Shown in pieces: positions 1-6,914 of a stretch of 13,201 bases of DNA. Numbering within the stretch: the stretch's first letter is position 1; the number at the start of each line of letters is the position of its first letter. The position numbers and the translations under genes are program-made. Source of the stretch: Sulfurovum sp. (GTDB taxonomy: Bacteria; Campylobacterota; Campylobacteria; Campylobacterales; Sulfurovaceae); the NCBI GenBank assembly GCA_020719895.1, contig DYPM01000046.1, positions 1-13,201 on the forward strand. Direction: 5' to 3'. The notes under the pieces were generated by a model, which was not told the DNA's origin, made no database searches, and saw only the letters and a program-made list of their open reading frames with translations.

Positions 1-70
1 TGTCTATCGCTTGTATTTAGGAAACTATGCAACCATAACGTGGTGAAACTGGACAATTTTATCTCTTTTT

Positions 71-883
71 GTGAGTGTCAATATCGATGCGATGCATCTA
101 CTTTATGATGGTTTTATTCCTCATCTTCAAGAGCTACTTATCCAATATCCCAATGTGCAAACAAGTGACTTCATGCTCGAAATACTTGAAACAGTAGCAA
201 TAGACAATACCGATCAAGCAATTAGTGTGATGCAAAAATGTCAAAATATTGGTATCTTTTTCTCTTTGGATGATTTTAGAACAGGATATTCATCGCTTGC
301 CTATCTCAAACGACTTCCAATTCGAGAGCTTAAGATAGATAAAAGTTTTGTGCAAGATATGCTTGTAAATGCAGAGAATATCGCTCTTCTTGATAGTATC
401 ATCTCTCTTGCAAAAATCTTTAACTACAACGTGATTGCCGAAGGTGTTGAAAATATAGAGCATGAAAAATTTCTTTTGCGTTTGGGTTGCAGATTGGCAC
501 AAGGGTATGCCATATCTCGTCCCATTCCTGCAAAAGATGTGACGCAGTGGATTACAAACTATACACCAGAACCAAAGTGGCTCAATCTCAAAAGTATCGA
601 TTCTCAAAACTCTGTTTTGATCTATAGTGCGATTGAAAATAATGCTATTTTGCAAAAAGTTTTGCAATATATTGATGACAGCGATCTCAAAACAACACCA
701 CAAGATAACACAGAGTGCCGATTTGGTCAATGGATTTATGGTTTTAGCAAAGAACATTTTGAAAAATATCCAAACTATAAAACCTTAGAAGAGATTCACA
801 AAAAGTTTCATAAAAAAGCTAATGAAATGATCCAAAAAAAGATTCAAACAAAAAAATATCACAAGAGAGTATCAATGAACTAA
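71..883 (+). CDS. EAL domain phosphodiesterase with C-terminal CZB domain; truncated, probable pseudogene
   Basis: The product resembles cyclic-di-GMP phosphodiesterases. The visible part starts inside the EAL fold at VSVNID. It keeps LEILET (res. 36-41), the metal loop DDFRTGYSS (67-75, where the usual DDFGTG has Gly changed to Arg), LKID (87-90), AEGVEN (123-128) and QGY (144-146). The first strand with the EAL signature itself is absent. Residues about 181-255 look like a CZB zinc-binding domain: C216, FGQWIYG and the H243/H247 pair are present, but the expected first His appears to be Asn190/191. The GTG at 71 has no ribosome binding site, and the same frame continues upstream to a TGA at 44-46, so 71 is probably not a true start. 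The stop at 881 seems to follow a frame slip (see the next entry). I infer a broken gene whose 5' half lies outside the window. The family call is firm; activity is unlikely. Confidence 0.75.
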   Translation: MSVNIDAMHLLYDGFIPHLQELLIQYPNVQTSDFMLEILETVAIDNTDQAISVMQKCQNIGIFFSLDDFRTGYSSLAYLKRLPIRELKIDKSFVQDMLVNAENIALLDSIISLAKIFNYNVIAEGVENIEHEKFLLRLGCRLAQGYAISRPIPAKDVTQWITNYTPEPKWLNLKSIDSQNSVLIYSAIENNAILQKVLQYIDDSDLKTTPQDNTECRFGQWIYGFSKEHFEKYPNYKTLEEIHKKFHKKANEMIQKKIQTKKYHKRVSMN

Positions 884-960
884 AATCACTAAATGATATA
901 TTTGCGGAAATGTTTGAAAGAGTATATTGGTTGAGACCTCTGATTAAAGGAAACCTATAA
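841..960 (+). pseudogene. Displaced C-terminal tail of the EAL-CZB protein, in the next frame
   Basis: Another frame stays open past the 881 stop to a TAA at 958-960. It reads (K)DSNKKISQESINELKSL and then NDIFAEMFERVYWLRPL, a charged helical tail that reads like coding sequence. The switch from the CZB frame would be explained by loss of one A from the run of seven A at 834-840. That would be an A8 to A7 change, and a second A7 run lies at 850-856. It is most likely the original C-terminus of the upstream gene rather than a separate gene, because it has no start codon or ribosome binding site. A sequencing error in the A-run is the main alternative. Confidence 0.5.
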
Positions 961-965
961 AAACA

Positions 966-1036
966 TAGATTGCCATGCAACGTTCGCAATGGCAAACGCC
1001 ATCATTGCGAGGTTTGGAGCAAACCGTGGCAATCTA
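966..1036. repeat. REP-like palindromic element in the convergent spacer
   Basis: A perfect 10-base outer inverted repeat (TAGATTGCCA at 966-975, TGGCAATCTA at 1027-1036) encloses two inner stems. These are TCGCAATG at 984-991 with CATTGCGA at 1003-1010, and GGTTT at 1011-1015 with AAACC at 1021-1025. Together they form a three-way-junction or cruciform shape. The ends (CATTGCGAGG, GTGGCAATCT) resemble a dispersed palindromic repeat known from many bacterial genomes. It sits between two convergent genes, a usual place for such elements, and transcribed from either side it could act as a terminator or RNA stabiliser. No target-site duplication or transposase is visible. Confidence 0.7.
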
Positions 1037-1075
1037 AATGATGTTTGTTCAAAGGTCTCAATTAATCAGATGATT

Positions 1076-3079
1076 CTATTTATTAAATCGCTCCAACACT
1101 TGAAGAATTTTTTGCCCTTTGAAGGGTTTTTGAATCATTTCATTATAGTAGAGCCGATCCTCTTCATCGATATCGATATCTCCTGTAATAGAAACTGTAT
1201 AAAGTGGTACTTTACGATTGTGTTTGGCTTGATATTCACGATAGCGTTTGAGCATCTGCGTACCTGAAATATCTGGCATATTTTTATCAGTAAAAACAAT
1301 ATCATAAGGTCTGCCTCTATCAAATCCGTGGATAAGCTCCTTAAGACCATCTTCTCCGTTGTATCTTGGCGTTACTTCACAATGTTCACCATCAAAAATA
1401 GACTCCAAAAGCTGTACATTGAGTTTGCTATCATCAACAATCAAAATATTAGGTTTTTGTTCTGAATACAAAGCACCAAAAAGAACATCTTGAAAGTAGT
1501 TGTTTTTAGAGAGAATCGGATAGTTTTCATACTCTTTTTTACGTGAAAGAGAAAAAAGCTTCTCTTCAAAAAGAATCAATTGAATATGATGTTGTTGTGT
1601 CGCTTTGATTAAAGCTGCACTCAATTTATGCTCAAAACAAATAATGTAAGTGGTAGTTTTATAGATAGTATCAGAGATAGTGACATTGGATTCGGGCAAT
1701 CCAACATTAAGAAGAAACCATTTGATATGCTTGGCACTTTCGCATTGAGGTTTGTCGGTATAAATCACTACTTTTTTATCAGGATGAACAAAAGCATAGG
1801 TCGGCGAACTATCGACTGCAACAACAGGAATCTCAAAAAAGAAGCGACTTCCAAAGTCAAGCTCACTCTCAAGCGAAAGCGTTCCGCCAAGATCATCTAC
1901 ATATCCAGCACAAATCGCGAGTCCCAAACCTGTACCGCCATGCTCCATAGCCGTATTCTCTTTCTCTTGTTCAAATGCCTTAAAGATATCTTGTTGGCGT
2001 TTTTTATCAATCCCAAGCCCTGTATCATCCACTTCTATCAAGAGTCTATTGTCGCGTTTATTATAGGTGACGCTTAGAGTGATGCTTTTGCCTGATGGTG
2101 TAAATTTATACGCATTTCCTATCAGATTGATCAAAATACGTTTGAGTTTTACCATTTCTATCTTGATCTCTTTTGGCGTAGCAGGATCAATCTTTATAGT
2201 GTAATTGATCTCTTTTGTACTCATATTGGCAGAAAAAATATTTCCAACAGAAGAGAAAAATGATGCAGTATTGACAGGTTCAGGCTTGGAAGCGAGAGCC
2301 TCGTGTTGGTATTTGACACGCTCGAGAATCGAATCAATCAATGTATTGATAAACTCTGCACTCTGCTTAGCGTTTTGGATAAATTTCAATATTTTTTTAT
2401 CTTCAATCTGTCCTTCGATAAGATCTAAAAATCCATACAGAGAGTTTGCTGGAGTTCTTATATCATGCACTGTATTGGAGAGAAACATCATCGACTCATC
2501 AAGCTGTTGATTTCCTTGTTTGGACTGCTTTTCAAGCTGTTCGATTTGCACTTGCACTTTGGCTTCATTGACACTCACTTCTCTTTTTTCATTAGTCAAA
2601 ATATGAATCATTTTTACAAGATAAGGCTCGACAGATTCAAGAAGTGTGATGTCTTTTTGATTGTAGTTGTCATCGCTACTAACTGTTCGAGAGAGTCTTA
2701 GAAGACCGATATACTCTCCAGCTTCATCTGCGATAGGAAAAATCATTTGAGCTCTCAACTTAATATCAGTAGGATTGTCTATCTTGGGAAGATACTTTCT
2801 CTCGCTTCGTATATGATTAAAAATCATCGGCTCCATCACTGCCAATGTATCGCCCATAACGCCACGCACTTTATTGATATCAATAACCGAAGAAGGATCA
2901 CTTTTGGAAATAAAAGAGTTTTTCATACGCTCATAAACAAAAAGTTCAGCGAGTTCTGATCTTGTCAAAGCACTAATGAGCTTTTCGATATGTCCACTGA
3001 TCTCTTTTGGTACTTTGAGCGTTGAAATCTCTCCCATTCCCTTGACCAGTATTCCCATCAACTCTGCACTGTTATACAT
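1076..3079 (-). CDS. Soluble hybrid histidine kinase: GAF-like, HisKA, HATPase, pseudo-receiver, receiver
   Basis: A 667-residue sensor kinase with no transmembrane segment, so it should sense a cytoplasmic signal. A GAF-like sensory region covers about residues 25-160. A short coiled coil (about 165-195) leads to the H box VHDIRTP, with phospho-acceptor His205. The ATPase domain shows the N box NLIGNAYKFTP (318-328), G1 DDTGLGI (351-357) and G2 GGTGLGLAI (381-389). Residues about 435-540 look like a degenerate receiver without a recognisable acidic pocket. The last 125 residues are a complete receiver: D549/D550, phospho-acceptor D598 in FTDKNMP, and K651 in QKPF. The ribosome binding site AGGAGAGA overlaps the dus stop codon 9 bases upstream, so it is the last gene of the rlmH-dksA-dus set and probably co-transcribed. 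No output domain is present, so a separate phosphotransfer protein or regulator must act downstream. The signal is unknown. Confidence 0.9.
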   Translation of the reverse strand: MYNSAELMGILVKGMGEISTLKVPKEISGHIEKLISALTRSELAELFVYERMKNSFISKSDPSSVIDINKVRGVMGDTLAVMEPMIFNHIRSERKYLPKIDNPTDIKLRAQMIFPIADEAGEYIGLLRLSRTVSSDDNYNQKDITLLESVEPYLVKMIHILTNEKREVSVNEAKVQVQIEQLEKQSKQGNQQLDESMMFLSNTVHDIRTPANSLYGFLDLIEGQIEDKKILKFIQNAKQSAEFINTLIDSILERVKYQHEALASKPEPVNTASFFSSVGNIFSANMSTKEINYTIKIDPATPKEIKIEMVKLKRILINLIGNAYKFTPSGKSITLSVTYNKRDNRLLIEVDDTGLGIDKKRQQDIFKAFEQEKENTAMEHGGTGLGLAICAGYVDDLGGTLSLESELDFGSRFFFEIPVVAVDSSPTYAFVHPDKKVVIYTDKPQCESAKHIKWFLLNVGLPESNVTISDTIYKTTTYIICFEHKLSAALIKATQQHHIQLILFEEKLFSLSRKKEYENYPILSKNNYFQDVLFGALYSEQKPNILIVDDSKLNVQLLESIFDGEHCEVTPRYNGEDGLKELIHGFDRGRPYDIVFTDKNMPDISGTQMLKRYREYQAKHNRKVPLYTVSITGDIDIDEEDRLYYNEMIQKPFKGQKILQVLERFNK

Positions 3080-3088
3080 CTATCTCTC

Positions 3089-4060
3089 CTAATGATTTTC
3101 TCTTTGATACAAATAGGGCTGAGAGAAAAACTGCTCGATTATCTCTCTCATCTCTTTGATATCTTCGGTTTTATTGACCAAATCACGAAATGCCGAAGCA
3201 CCTTGAAATCCTGCTTTTGAGTAAGTGTGAAGATGTTTGCGAAACATCACTGCACCGTACACTCCATAGTGTGCAAGCATCTGTTCATAATGCTCAAGTA
3301 CTACGCGAAGAATCAAAGAAGAAGGAATCTCTTGAGTGTTCTCTTTGATCTGATGAAAAATCCATGGCTTACCCACCGCTGCACGTCCGATCATAACTCC
3401 ATCGGCTCCCGTATGTTCCAATACCCATTTGGCTTTTTGGGGAGAATCAATATCTCCATTAGCAATCACTGGTATCAAAACTGCTTTTTTGATATTTCTA
3501 ATCGCGTCATAATCCACTGTGGCTTTGTATCGCCCAGCTCTTGTGCGTCCATGCACTGCGATAAAATCAGCACCATTATCTTCACACACTTTGGCGATTT
3601 CAATAGGATTTTTTTCATTAAAACCAATACGAATTTTGACAGAAGTGTATGGTTTGTTGGAGTGCTTTTTGATAGTGCGTATTGTGTTTGCCATTTGTGT
3701 GAGGTCTGTAAGAAGCGAAGAGCCTTGGAGATTATTTACCACTTTTGGTGCAGGACAGCCACAATTGAGATCAATACAACTTACACCATCAAGTGTATTG
3801 ACATACTCTACTGCTTGTTGCATCACCATCTCGTTAGAACCTGCAAGTTGCACACTATAAAACGATTCAAGTGGAGATTTTTCTATCATTTTATAGGTTT
3901 TTTTGCTTTGATGTACAAGAGCATTAGAGCTAATCATTTCAGATACTGTGAGATCTACACCAAATTTTTTGACCATCGAACGAAAGGGAAGATCTGTAAA
4001 CCCAGCAAGTGGTGCAAGAGCATAGAGTGGATTGGTATTAGAAAAATGAGCAAGTCGCAT
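3089..4060 (-). CDS. dus: tRNA-dihydrouridine synthase, DusB-like
   Basis: Flavoenzyme that reduces specific uridines in tRNA to dihydrouridine with NADPH. With the start chosen here the product has 323 residues and begins MRLAHFSN, close to the usual MRIG-type start of DusB. The FMN-barrel motifs are present in order: APLAGFTDLPFR (16-27), DLNCGCPAPKV (97-107, catalytic Cys102), VKIRIGF, AVHGRTRAG, VIANGDI and GVMIGRAAVGKPWIF. The frame is open further upstream to a TTG at 4117, but that would overlap the preceding gene by about 40 bases and lacks the family-like N-terminus, so the ATG at 4060 is preferred. A weak AAAGGG sits about 12 bases ahead of it, next to the TAA of the upstream gene. 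It is the fourth gene of the rlmH set. The family is certain; the exact uridine targeted cannot be told from sequence alone. Confidence 0.93.
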   Translation of the reverse strand: MRLAHFSNTNPLYALAPLAGFTDLPFRSMVKKFGVDLTVSEMISSNALVHQSKKTYKMIEKSPLESFYSVQLAGSNEMVMQQAVEYVNTLDGVSCIDLNCGCPAPKVVNNLQGSSLLTDLTQMANTIRTIKKHSNKPYTSVKIRIGFNEKNPIEIAKVCEDNGADFIAVHGRTRAGRYKATVDYDAIRNIKKAVLIPVIANGDIDSPQKAKWVLEHTGADGVMIGRAAVGKPWIFHQIKENTQEIPSSLILRVVLEHYEQMLAHYGVYGAVMFRKHLHTYSKAGFQGASAFRDLVNKTEDIKEMREIIEQFFSQPYLYQRENH

Positions 4061-4076
4061 AAGGGGAATCCGCCCT

Positions 4077-5171
4077 TTATCGAGTTTTTGTCTCTTGACA
4101 AATCGTATAGATATCAATCAAGTCTTCCAACTTATATTTTGTATTGGATTTTTTGAGTGTATAAAGTACTCTAAACCGTACAAAATCTTTTTTGTCTTGA
4201 TCATCAAGAAACTTTCCTGCATCTTCAATCAACTCATATTCAAAAAGAAGATAAAGATAAGCGTATTGTGCTTTTGGGGTTTGTATCTGATAAGAGAAGA
4301 AAATAGCAAGATTTTCATTTGGAGTAAAGAGCTTTTTGCTCACCTCAGCAATACGCAAAAAACCACTGCAAGAAGGCTTGATACCATCCAAAAACTCTTT
4401 AAAAATAGGAATCGTAAGACCCATTTCACTCTCTTTGTTGATACGATAAAGCATCGTCAAAAAACTCTCCACATCAAAAAGTTTGGCAAACGTTCTTGCT
4501 TGAATAAAATTGGCTTTAGAAGCATAGATCTCAAGAGCCTTTTTTTGAACCAATTCGGAGTAAAGTTTTCCACCTTTTATCACCTCTTCTACAAATCTAT
4601 CATCATGCTGTAGTCGATTGAGTCTGTTTTGGATCAGATAAGGATTGCCATCTTGTAACATTTTGTGGAGTTTATGCTCTTTGAGATCAACATACTCTCC
4701 ACTTTGGATTTTTTTGATGATATTGAGAGCTTTTGCGATCTTAGGTGTCATCTCCTCAACATCATCAATCATCTCTATTTTTGCTTTCGTAAGAACAGAA
4801 GCAGTTACTTTCATTGTTTCGTTAAAGTAGCGTTTCTCTTTGATTGGCTCACCCAAAAGAGATGCAAAGATAGCATCTTCAAAACTCTCCATATCTTTAT
4901 CCCACCGTGAGAAACTACAATGGTTCTTATAGCCAAAAATTGTAATATGCATAAAACTCAAAACAAAAAGCACAAACATTGGCAAAACCACCCAAACTGC
5001 TATTGGATAGTTCAGCTCAAATCCAAAAAAATGCAAAATATAACTCTCTGCATTCAATCCATAGACTGCCGAACCCACTGCAATCATCAAAATAACCGAT
5101 ACAAACGTAAATAATCCAAGCCTCACGTTCTGTTCCTTTTTGTATGTCGTTTTAGCGTTGTGCTTTTTCAT
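4077..5171 (-). CDS. Two-TM membrane protein of unknown function, in the dksA-dus operon
   Basis: I do not recognise a functional domain in this 364-residue protein. Two hydrophobic segments (about residues 17-38 and 56-79) form a short N-terminal hairpin in the membrane. About 280 mostly helical, charged residues follow, probably cytoplasmic. There are no Cys-pair, nucleotide-binding or catalytic motifs. A protein of this type occupies the same place between dksA and dus in Campylobacter relatives (from memory), so the linkage is probably old. The ATG at 5171 overlaps dksA by 20 bases and has no clear ribosome binding site. A GTG at 5126 (residue 16, reading VRLGLFTF) has AAGGA seven bases ahead and would avoid the overlap, so it is a credible alternative start. 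Confidence 0.75.
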   Translation of the reverse strand: MKKHNAKTTYKKEQNVRLGLFTFVSVILMIAVGSAVYGLNAESYILHFFGFELNYPIAVWVVLPMFVLFVLSFMHITIFGYKNHCSFSRWDKDMESFEDAIFASLLGEPIKEKRYFNETMKVTASVLTKAKIEMIDDVEEMTPKIAKALNIIKKIQSGEYVDLKEHKLHKMLQDGNPYLIQNRLNRLQHDDRFVEEVIKGGKLYSELVQKKALEIYASKANFIQARTFAKLFDVESFLTMLYRINKESEMGLTIPIFKEFLDGIKPSCSGFLRIAEVSKKLFTPNENLAIFFSYQIQTPKAQYAYLYLLFEYELIEDAGKFLDDQDKKDFVRFRVLYTLKKSNTKYKLEDLIDIYTICQETKTR

Positions 5172-5508
5172 TAATTTGACGGCATGTGATACAAAATCTT
5201 GCGAAGATTTTTACCTCCAAACGTGCACGCCCAATCGGCTCTTCACACATCTCACAAATGCCATAAGTATGATTTTCTATTTTATCCAAAGCAGTTTCAA
5301 TTTCGTTTAATTCTTTACGTTGCTGTACCAAAATAGCACTGTCCACAATCGAATCCGCAGTCGCAGCAGCATAATCACCTTCGTCATTGAGTTCCAACTC
5401 CATCATTCCATCAAGCTCCGATGCAGTGTCTTTTAGATTTTTTTGAATCCGTATTTTTCTTTGAAGCAACTGCGTTTTAAACATTTCGATTTCATCTTCT
5501 GTCAACAT
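5152..5508 (-). CDS. dksA: DksA/TraR-family C4 zinc-finger transcription factor
   Basis: A 118-residue DksA-type regulator that should insert its coiled coil into the RNA polymerase secondary channel and adjust stringent-type responses. Residues about 5-75 are helical with a turn near 40-47, where D42-E-G-D45-Y-A47 matches the DxxDxA tip motif of functional DksA. The C-terminal finger has all four cysteines: C85-x2-C88 and C106-x2-C109. It is shorter at the N-terminus than the 151-residue E. coli protein, which is usual for this branch. The start is supported by AGAGGA about 6 bases upstream. It lies 20 bases after rlmH and its end overlaps the next frame, consistent with one operon. Confidence 0.9.
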   Translation of the reverse strand: MLTEDEIEMFKTQLLQRKIRIQKNLKDTASELDGMMELELNDEGDYAAATADSIVDSAILVQQRKELNEIETALDKIENHTYGICEMCEEPIGRARLEVKIFARFCITCRQINEKAQR

Positions 5509-5528
5509 CTTTTCCTCTGATTTTGTTT

Positions 5529-5990
5529 TTATTTATGATACGGATGGTTGTGATTGATGGAGAGTCCTCGAAAAAGTTGCTCCAACACCACCACTTTTAC
5601 CAATTTATGCGAAAGCGTAATTCTACCCAACGAAACCGAATAATCGCACTGCTTGAGAAAATTTTCTTCAAATCCATACGCACCACCGATAAAAAGCGTC
5701 ACCTCAGCACAATCTTTCAAAAGATCAGCAAATCCAAAACTATCTATCATCGAAGAAGAGGGATCAAAAGCAATCGTTCGCCCACGTCCAAGATAGCGTT
5801 GTAGTGCCTTACTGTAAGAGGATTGTGCTACTTGAGGTGTATTTTCGTGTGATTTTGCGATATCTTTATCAAACACCTCGATTACTTCAATTGATGCAAA
5901 AGGTTTTGCACTTTTAATGTAGTGTTCAATCAGCGGTGCATAGAGTGGCTCTTTGCTTTTCTTATCTATGATAACTACCGTGATCTTCAT
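5529..5990 (-). CDS. rlmH: 23S rRNA (pseudouridine1915-N3)-methyltransferase RlmH
   Basis: A small SPOUT methyltransferase that methylates pseudouridine 1915 of 23S rRNA in assembled ribosomes, using S-adenosylmethionine. At 153 residues it is of the normal size. The trefoil-knot cofactor region reads LFIGGAYGFEENF (99-111) and then SLGRITLSHKLVKVVVLEQLFR. The C-terminus ends NHPYHK, the family signature involved in catalysis. It starts at an ATG with only a weak AAGGT upstream. It is the first gene of the - strand set; accD, which I recall upstream of it in Campylobacter, is not here, and decayed sequence lies upstream instead. A possible promoter is listed separately. Confidence 0.93.
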   Translation of the reverse strand: MKITVVIIDKKSKEPLYAPLIEHYIKSAKPFASIEVIEVFDKDIAKSHENTPQVAQSSYSKALQRYLGRGRTIAFDPSSSMIDSFGFADLLKDCAEVTLFIGGAYGFEENFLKQCDYSVSLGRITLSHKLVKVVVLEQLFRGLSINHNHPYHK

Positions 5991-6023
5991 TGGTGTACCT
6001 TAGGGCTTTTTTGGGAGGTTGGA

Positions 6024-6029
6024 AGTATA
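6024..6029 (-). promoter_or_regulatory. Possible -10 element for the rlmH operon
   Basis: On the - strand TATACT lies about 34 bases ahead of the rlmH start codon, within TGCGATATACTTCC. No good -35 element is seen 16-18 bases further up, but Campylobacterota vegetative promoters often have a poor -35. It is the best candidate in the spacer before rlmH and is not proven. Confidence 0.3.
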
Positions 6030-6087
6030 TCGCAAAGTGCTTATGAGAACCTCTAAAAATCGAGAATGACAAACCCCGTATTTGTGA

Positions 6088-6108
6088 TGCTTTGCAAAAA
6101 CCAAAGCA
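6088..6108. other. Small hairpin in the rlmH upstream spacer
   Basis: TGCTTTG (6088-6094) and CAAAGCA (6102-6108) are perfect inverted repeats with a 7-base loop. No T-run follows on either strand, so it is not a convincing intrinsic terminator. The rest of 5991-6194 shows no coding frame I trust. The AATGAC and GCAATCC pieces nearby recall the repeat at 966-1036, but too weakly to call a second copy. Confidence 0.3.
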
Positions 6109-6194
6109 ATCCAAAATAAAAGCGTGACACTCAAAATCAATCGACAGATTCATGCTACCAAATTGCACACAACTCTATCTATAATTCATCCTAA

Positions 6195-6558
6195 AAAAAG
6201 GGTGGAGGTATTTTTGAACAAGACAAAAGAGGCACAATGTACGATTATGCGATTGTAGTGATACAAAACAACAAAATAACACCTCCATTACCAAAACTTT
6301 GAACATTTTTTAGAGATACTCAATCACAACTATCCACATTCAAAAAATAGAGAATTTTGGGAGCTTATTTTCAAAATAAATCAAGAATTTTATACAATAA
6401 ATGGTCACTACTATAGCGTAAAAAATATGTTTAAAAAAGCCATATCGCTCTTGAGTTATACGCCTATATTTTTGAAGTTTCAACATTATATTGGAGAAAA
6501 TGCTGAGAGTTTTATCAAAAATTTTTTGACTCTATTGACAAAGAATAGAGATAGTTAA
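6195..6558 (+). pseudogene. Remnant of an unrecognised coding sequence, perhaps the N-terminal part of the kinase remnant
   Basis: Two overlapping stop-free stretches look like pieces of one gene. The first (6195-6302) includes FEQDKRGTMYDYAIVVIQNN and PPLPKL before a TGA. The second, in the next frame (6280-6558), runs about 92 codons without a stop: NFEHFLEILNHNYPHSKN, REFWELIFKINQEFYTING and later ENAESFIKNFLTLL. Neither has a credible start, although GGTGGAGG at 6201-6208 could be an old ribosome binding site. The last portion (TPIFLKFQ..ENAESFIKNFLTLL) could be a worn LytS-type dimerisation region, where NPHFLFN is expected. If so, this is the front of the kinase remnant that follows. 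That link is weak, and the first 60 residues match nothing I know. Confidence 0.4.
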
Positions 6559-6894
6559 CCTCAAAGCATATATCAATGTAGAAAATATCAGATTTAATGG
6601 TCTAATCACCATACAGTTGACAGTTGCCTGATTATATTCCTAAAGCAGTTGTGCCAAAATTTTCATTACAACTTCTCTATGAAAATGCAATCAAACATGG
6701 AATGATCAATCAAAAACCACTACAAATAAAGATAAAATATTATCAAAATGAAAATTATGTAACTTATAGAAAACAATGGCACGCCAATTACAAAAACTAC
6801 TTTTGGAATTGGTCTAAACAATCTTAACAAACGACTCAAGCTTTTGTGTAAAGGCAAACTTATATTAGTCGATACAAAAAACCCCTTGCTATAA
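6542..6894 (+). pseudogene. Frameshifted remnant of a LytS/YpdA-type sensor histidine kinase
   Basis: The C-terminal half of a LytS-like kinase can be read only by changing frame. Frame one (6542 to about 6618) gives RIEIVNLKAYINVENIRF, the conserved run between the H box and the ATPase domain. Frame two (about 6621-6765) gives LPDYIPKAVVPKFSLQLL and the N box ENAIKHG, then PLQIKIKYYQNENYV. Frame three (6766-6894) gives IENNGTPITKT (G1 box) and GIGLNNLNKRLKLL (G2 box), ending at TAA 6892. At least two indels are therefore needed. The ribosome binding site of a LytTR response regulator follows 10 bases after the stop, which is the usual partner order. No intact H box is visible, so the product cannot be a working kinase. 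The family assignment is solid; the exact indel positions are approximate. Confidence 0.75.
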
Positions 6895-6914
6895 AATATA
6901 TTTAGGAGAATGTG

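Noticed and set aside
290..757. 155-codon open frame on the - strand
   Set aside because: Antisense to the EAL and CZB coding sequence; composition is that of a reversed gene and there is no start signal.
834..856. Two A7 runs as a designed phase-variation switch
   Set aside because: The gene also carries an upstream stop, so the simplest reading is decay or a read error; phase variation in this lineage more often uses G-runs. Kept only as a possibility.
3227..4156. 309-codon open frame on the + strand
   Set aside because: It lies antisense to dus, is rich in Cys, His and Ile from reversed codons, and has no ribosome binding site or family motif. The - strand gene has all the conserved motifs.
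5962..6168. 68-codon open frame on the - strand upstream of rlmH
   Set aside because: No ribosome binding site, no recognisable sequence, overlaps the rlmH start and the likely promoter.
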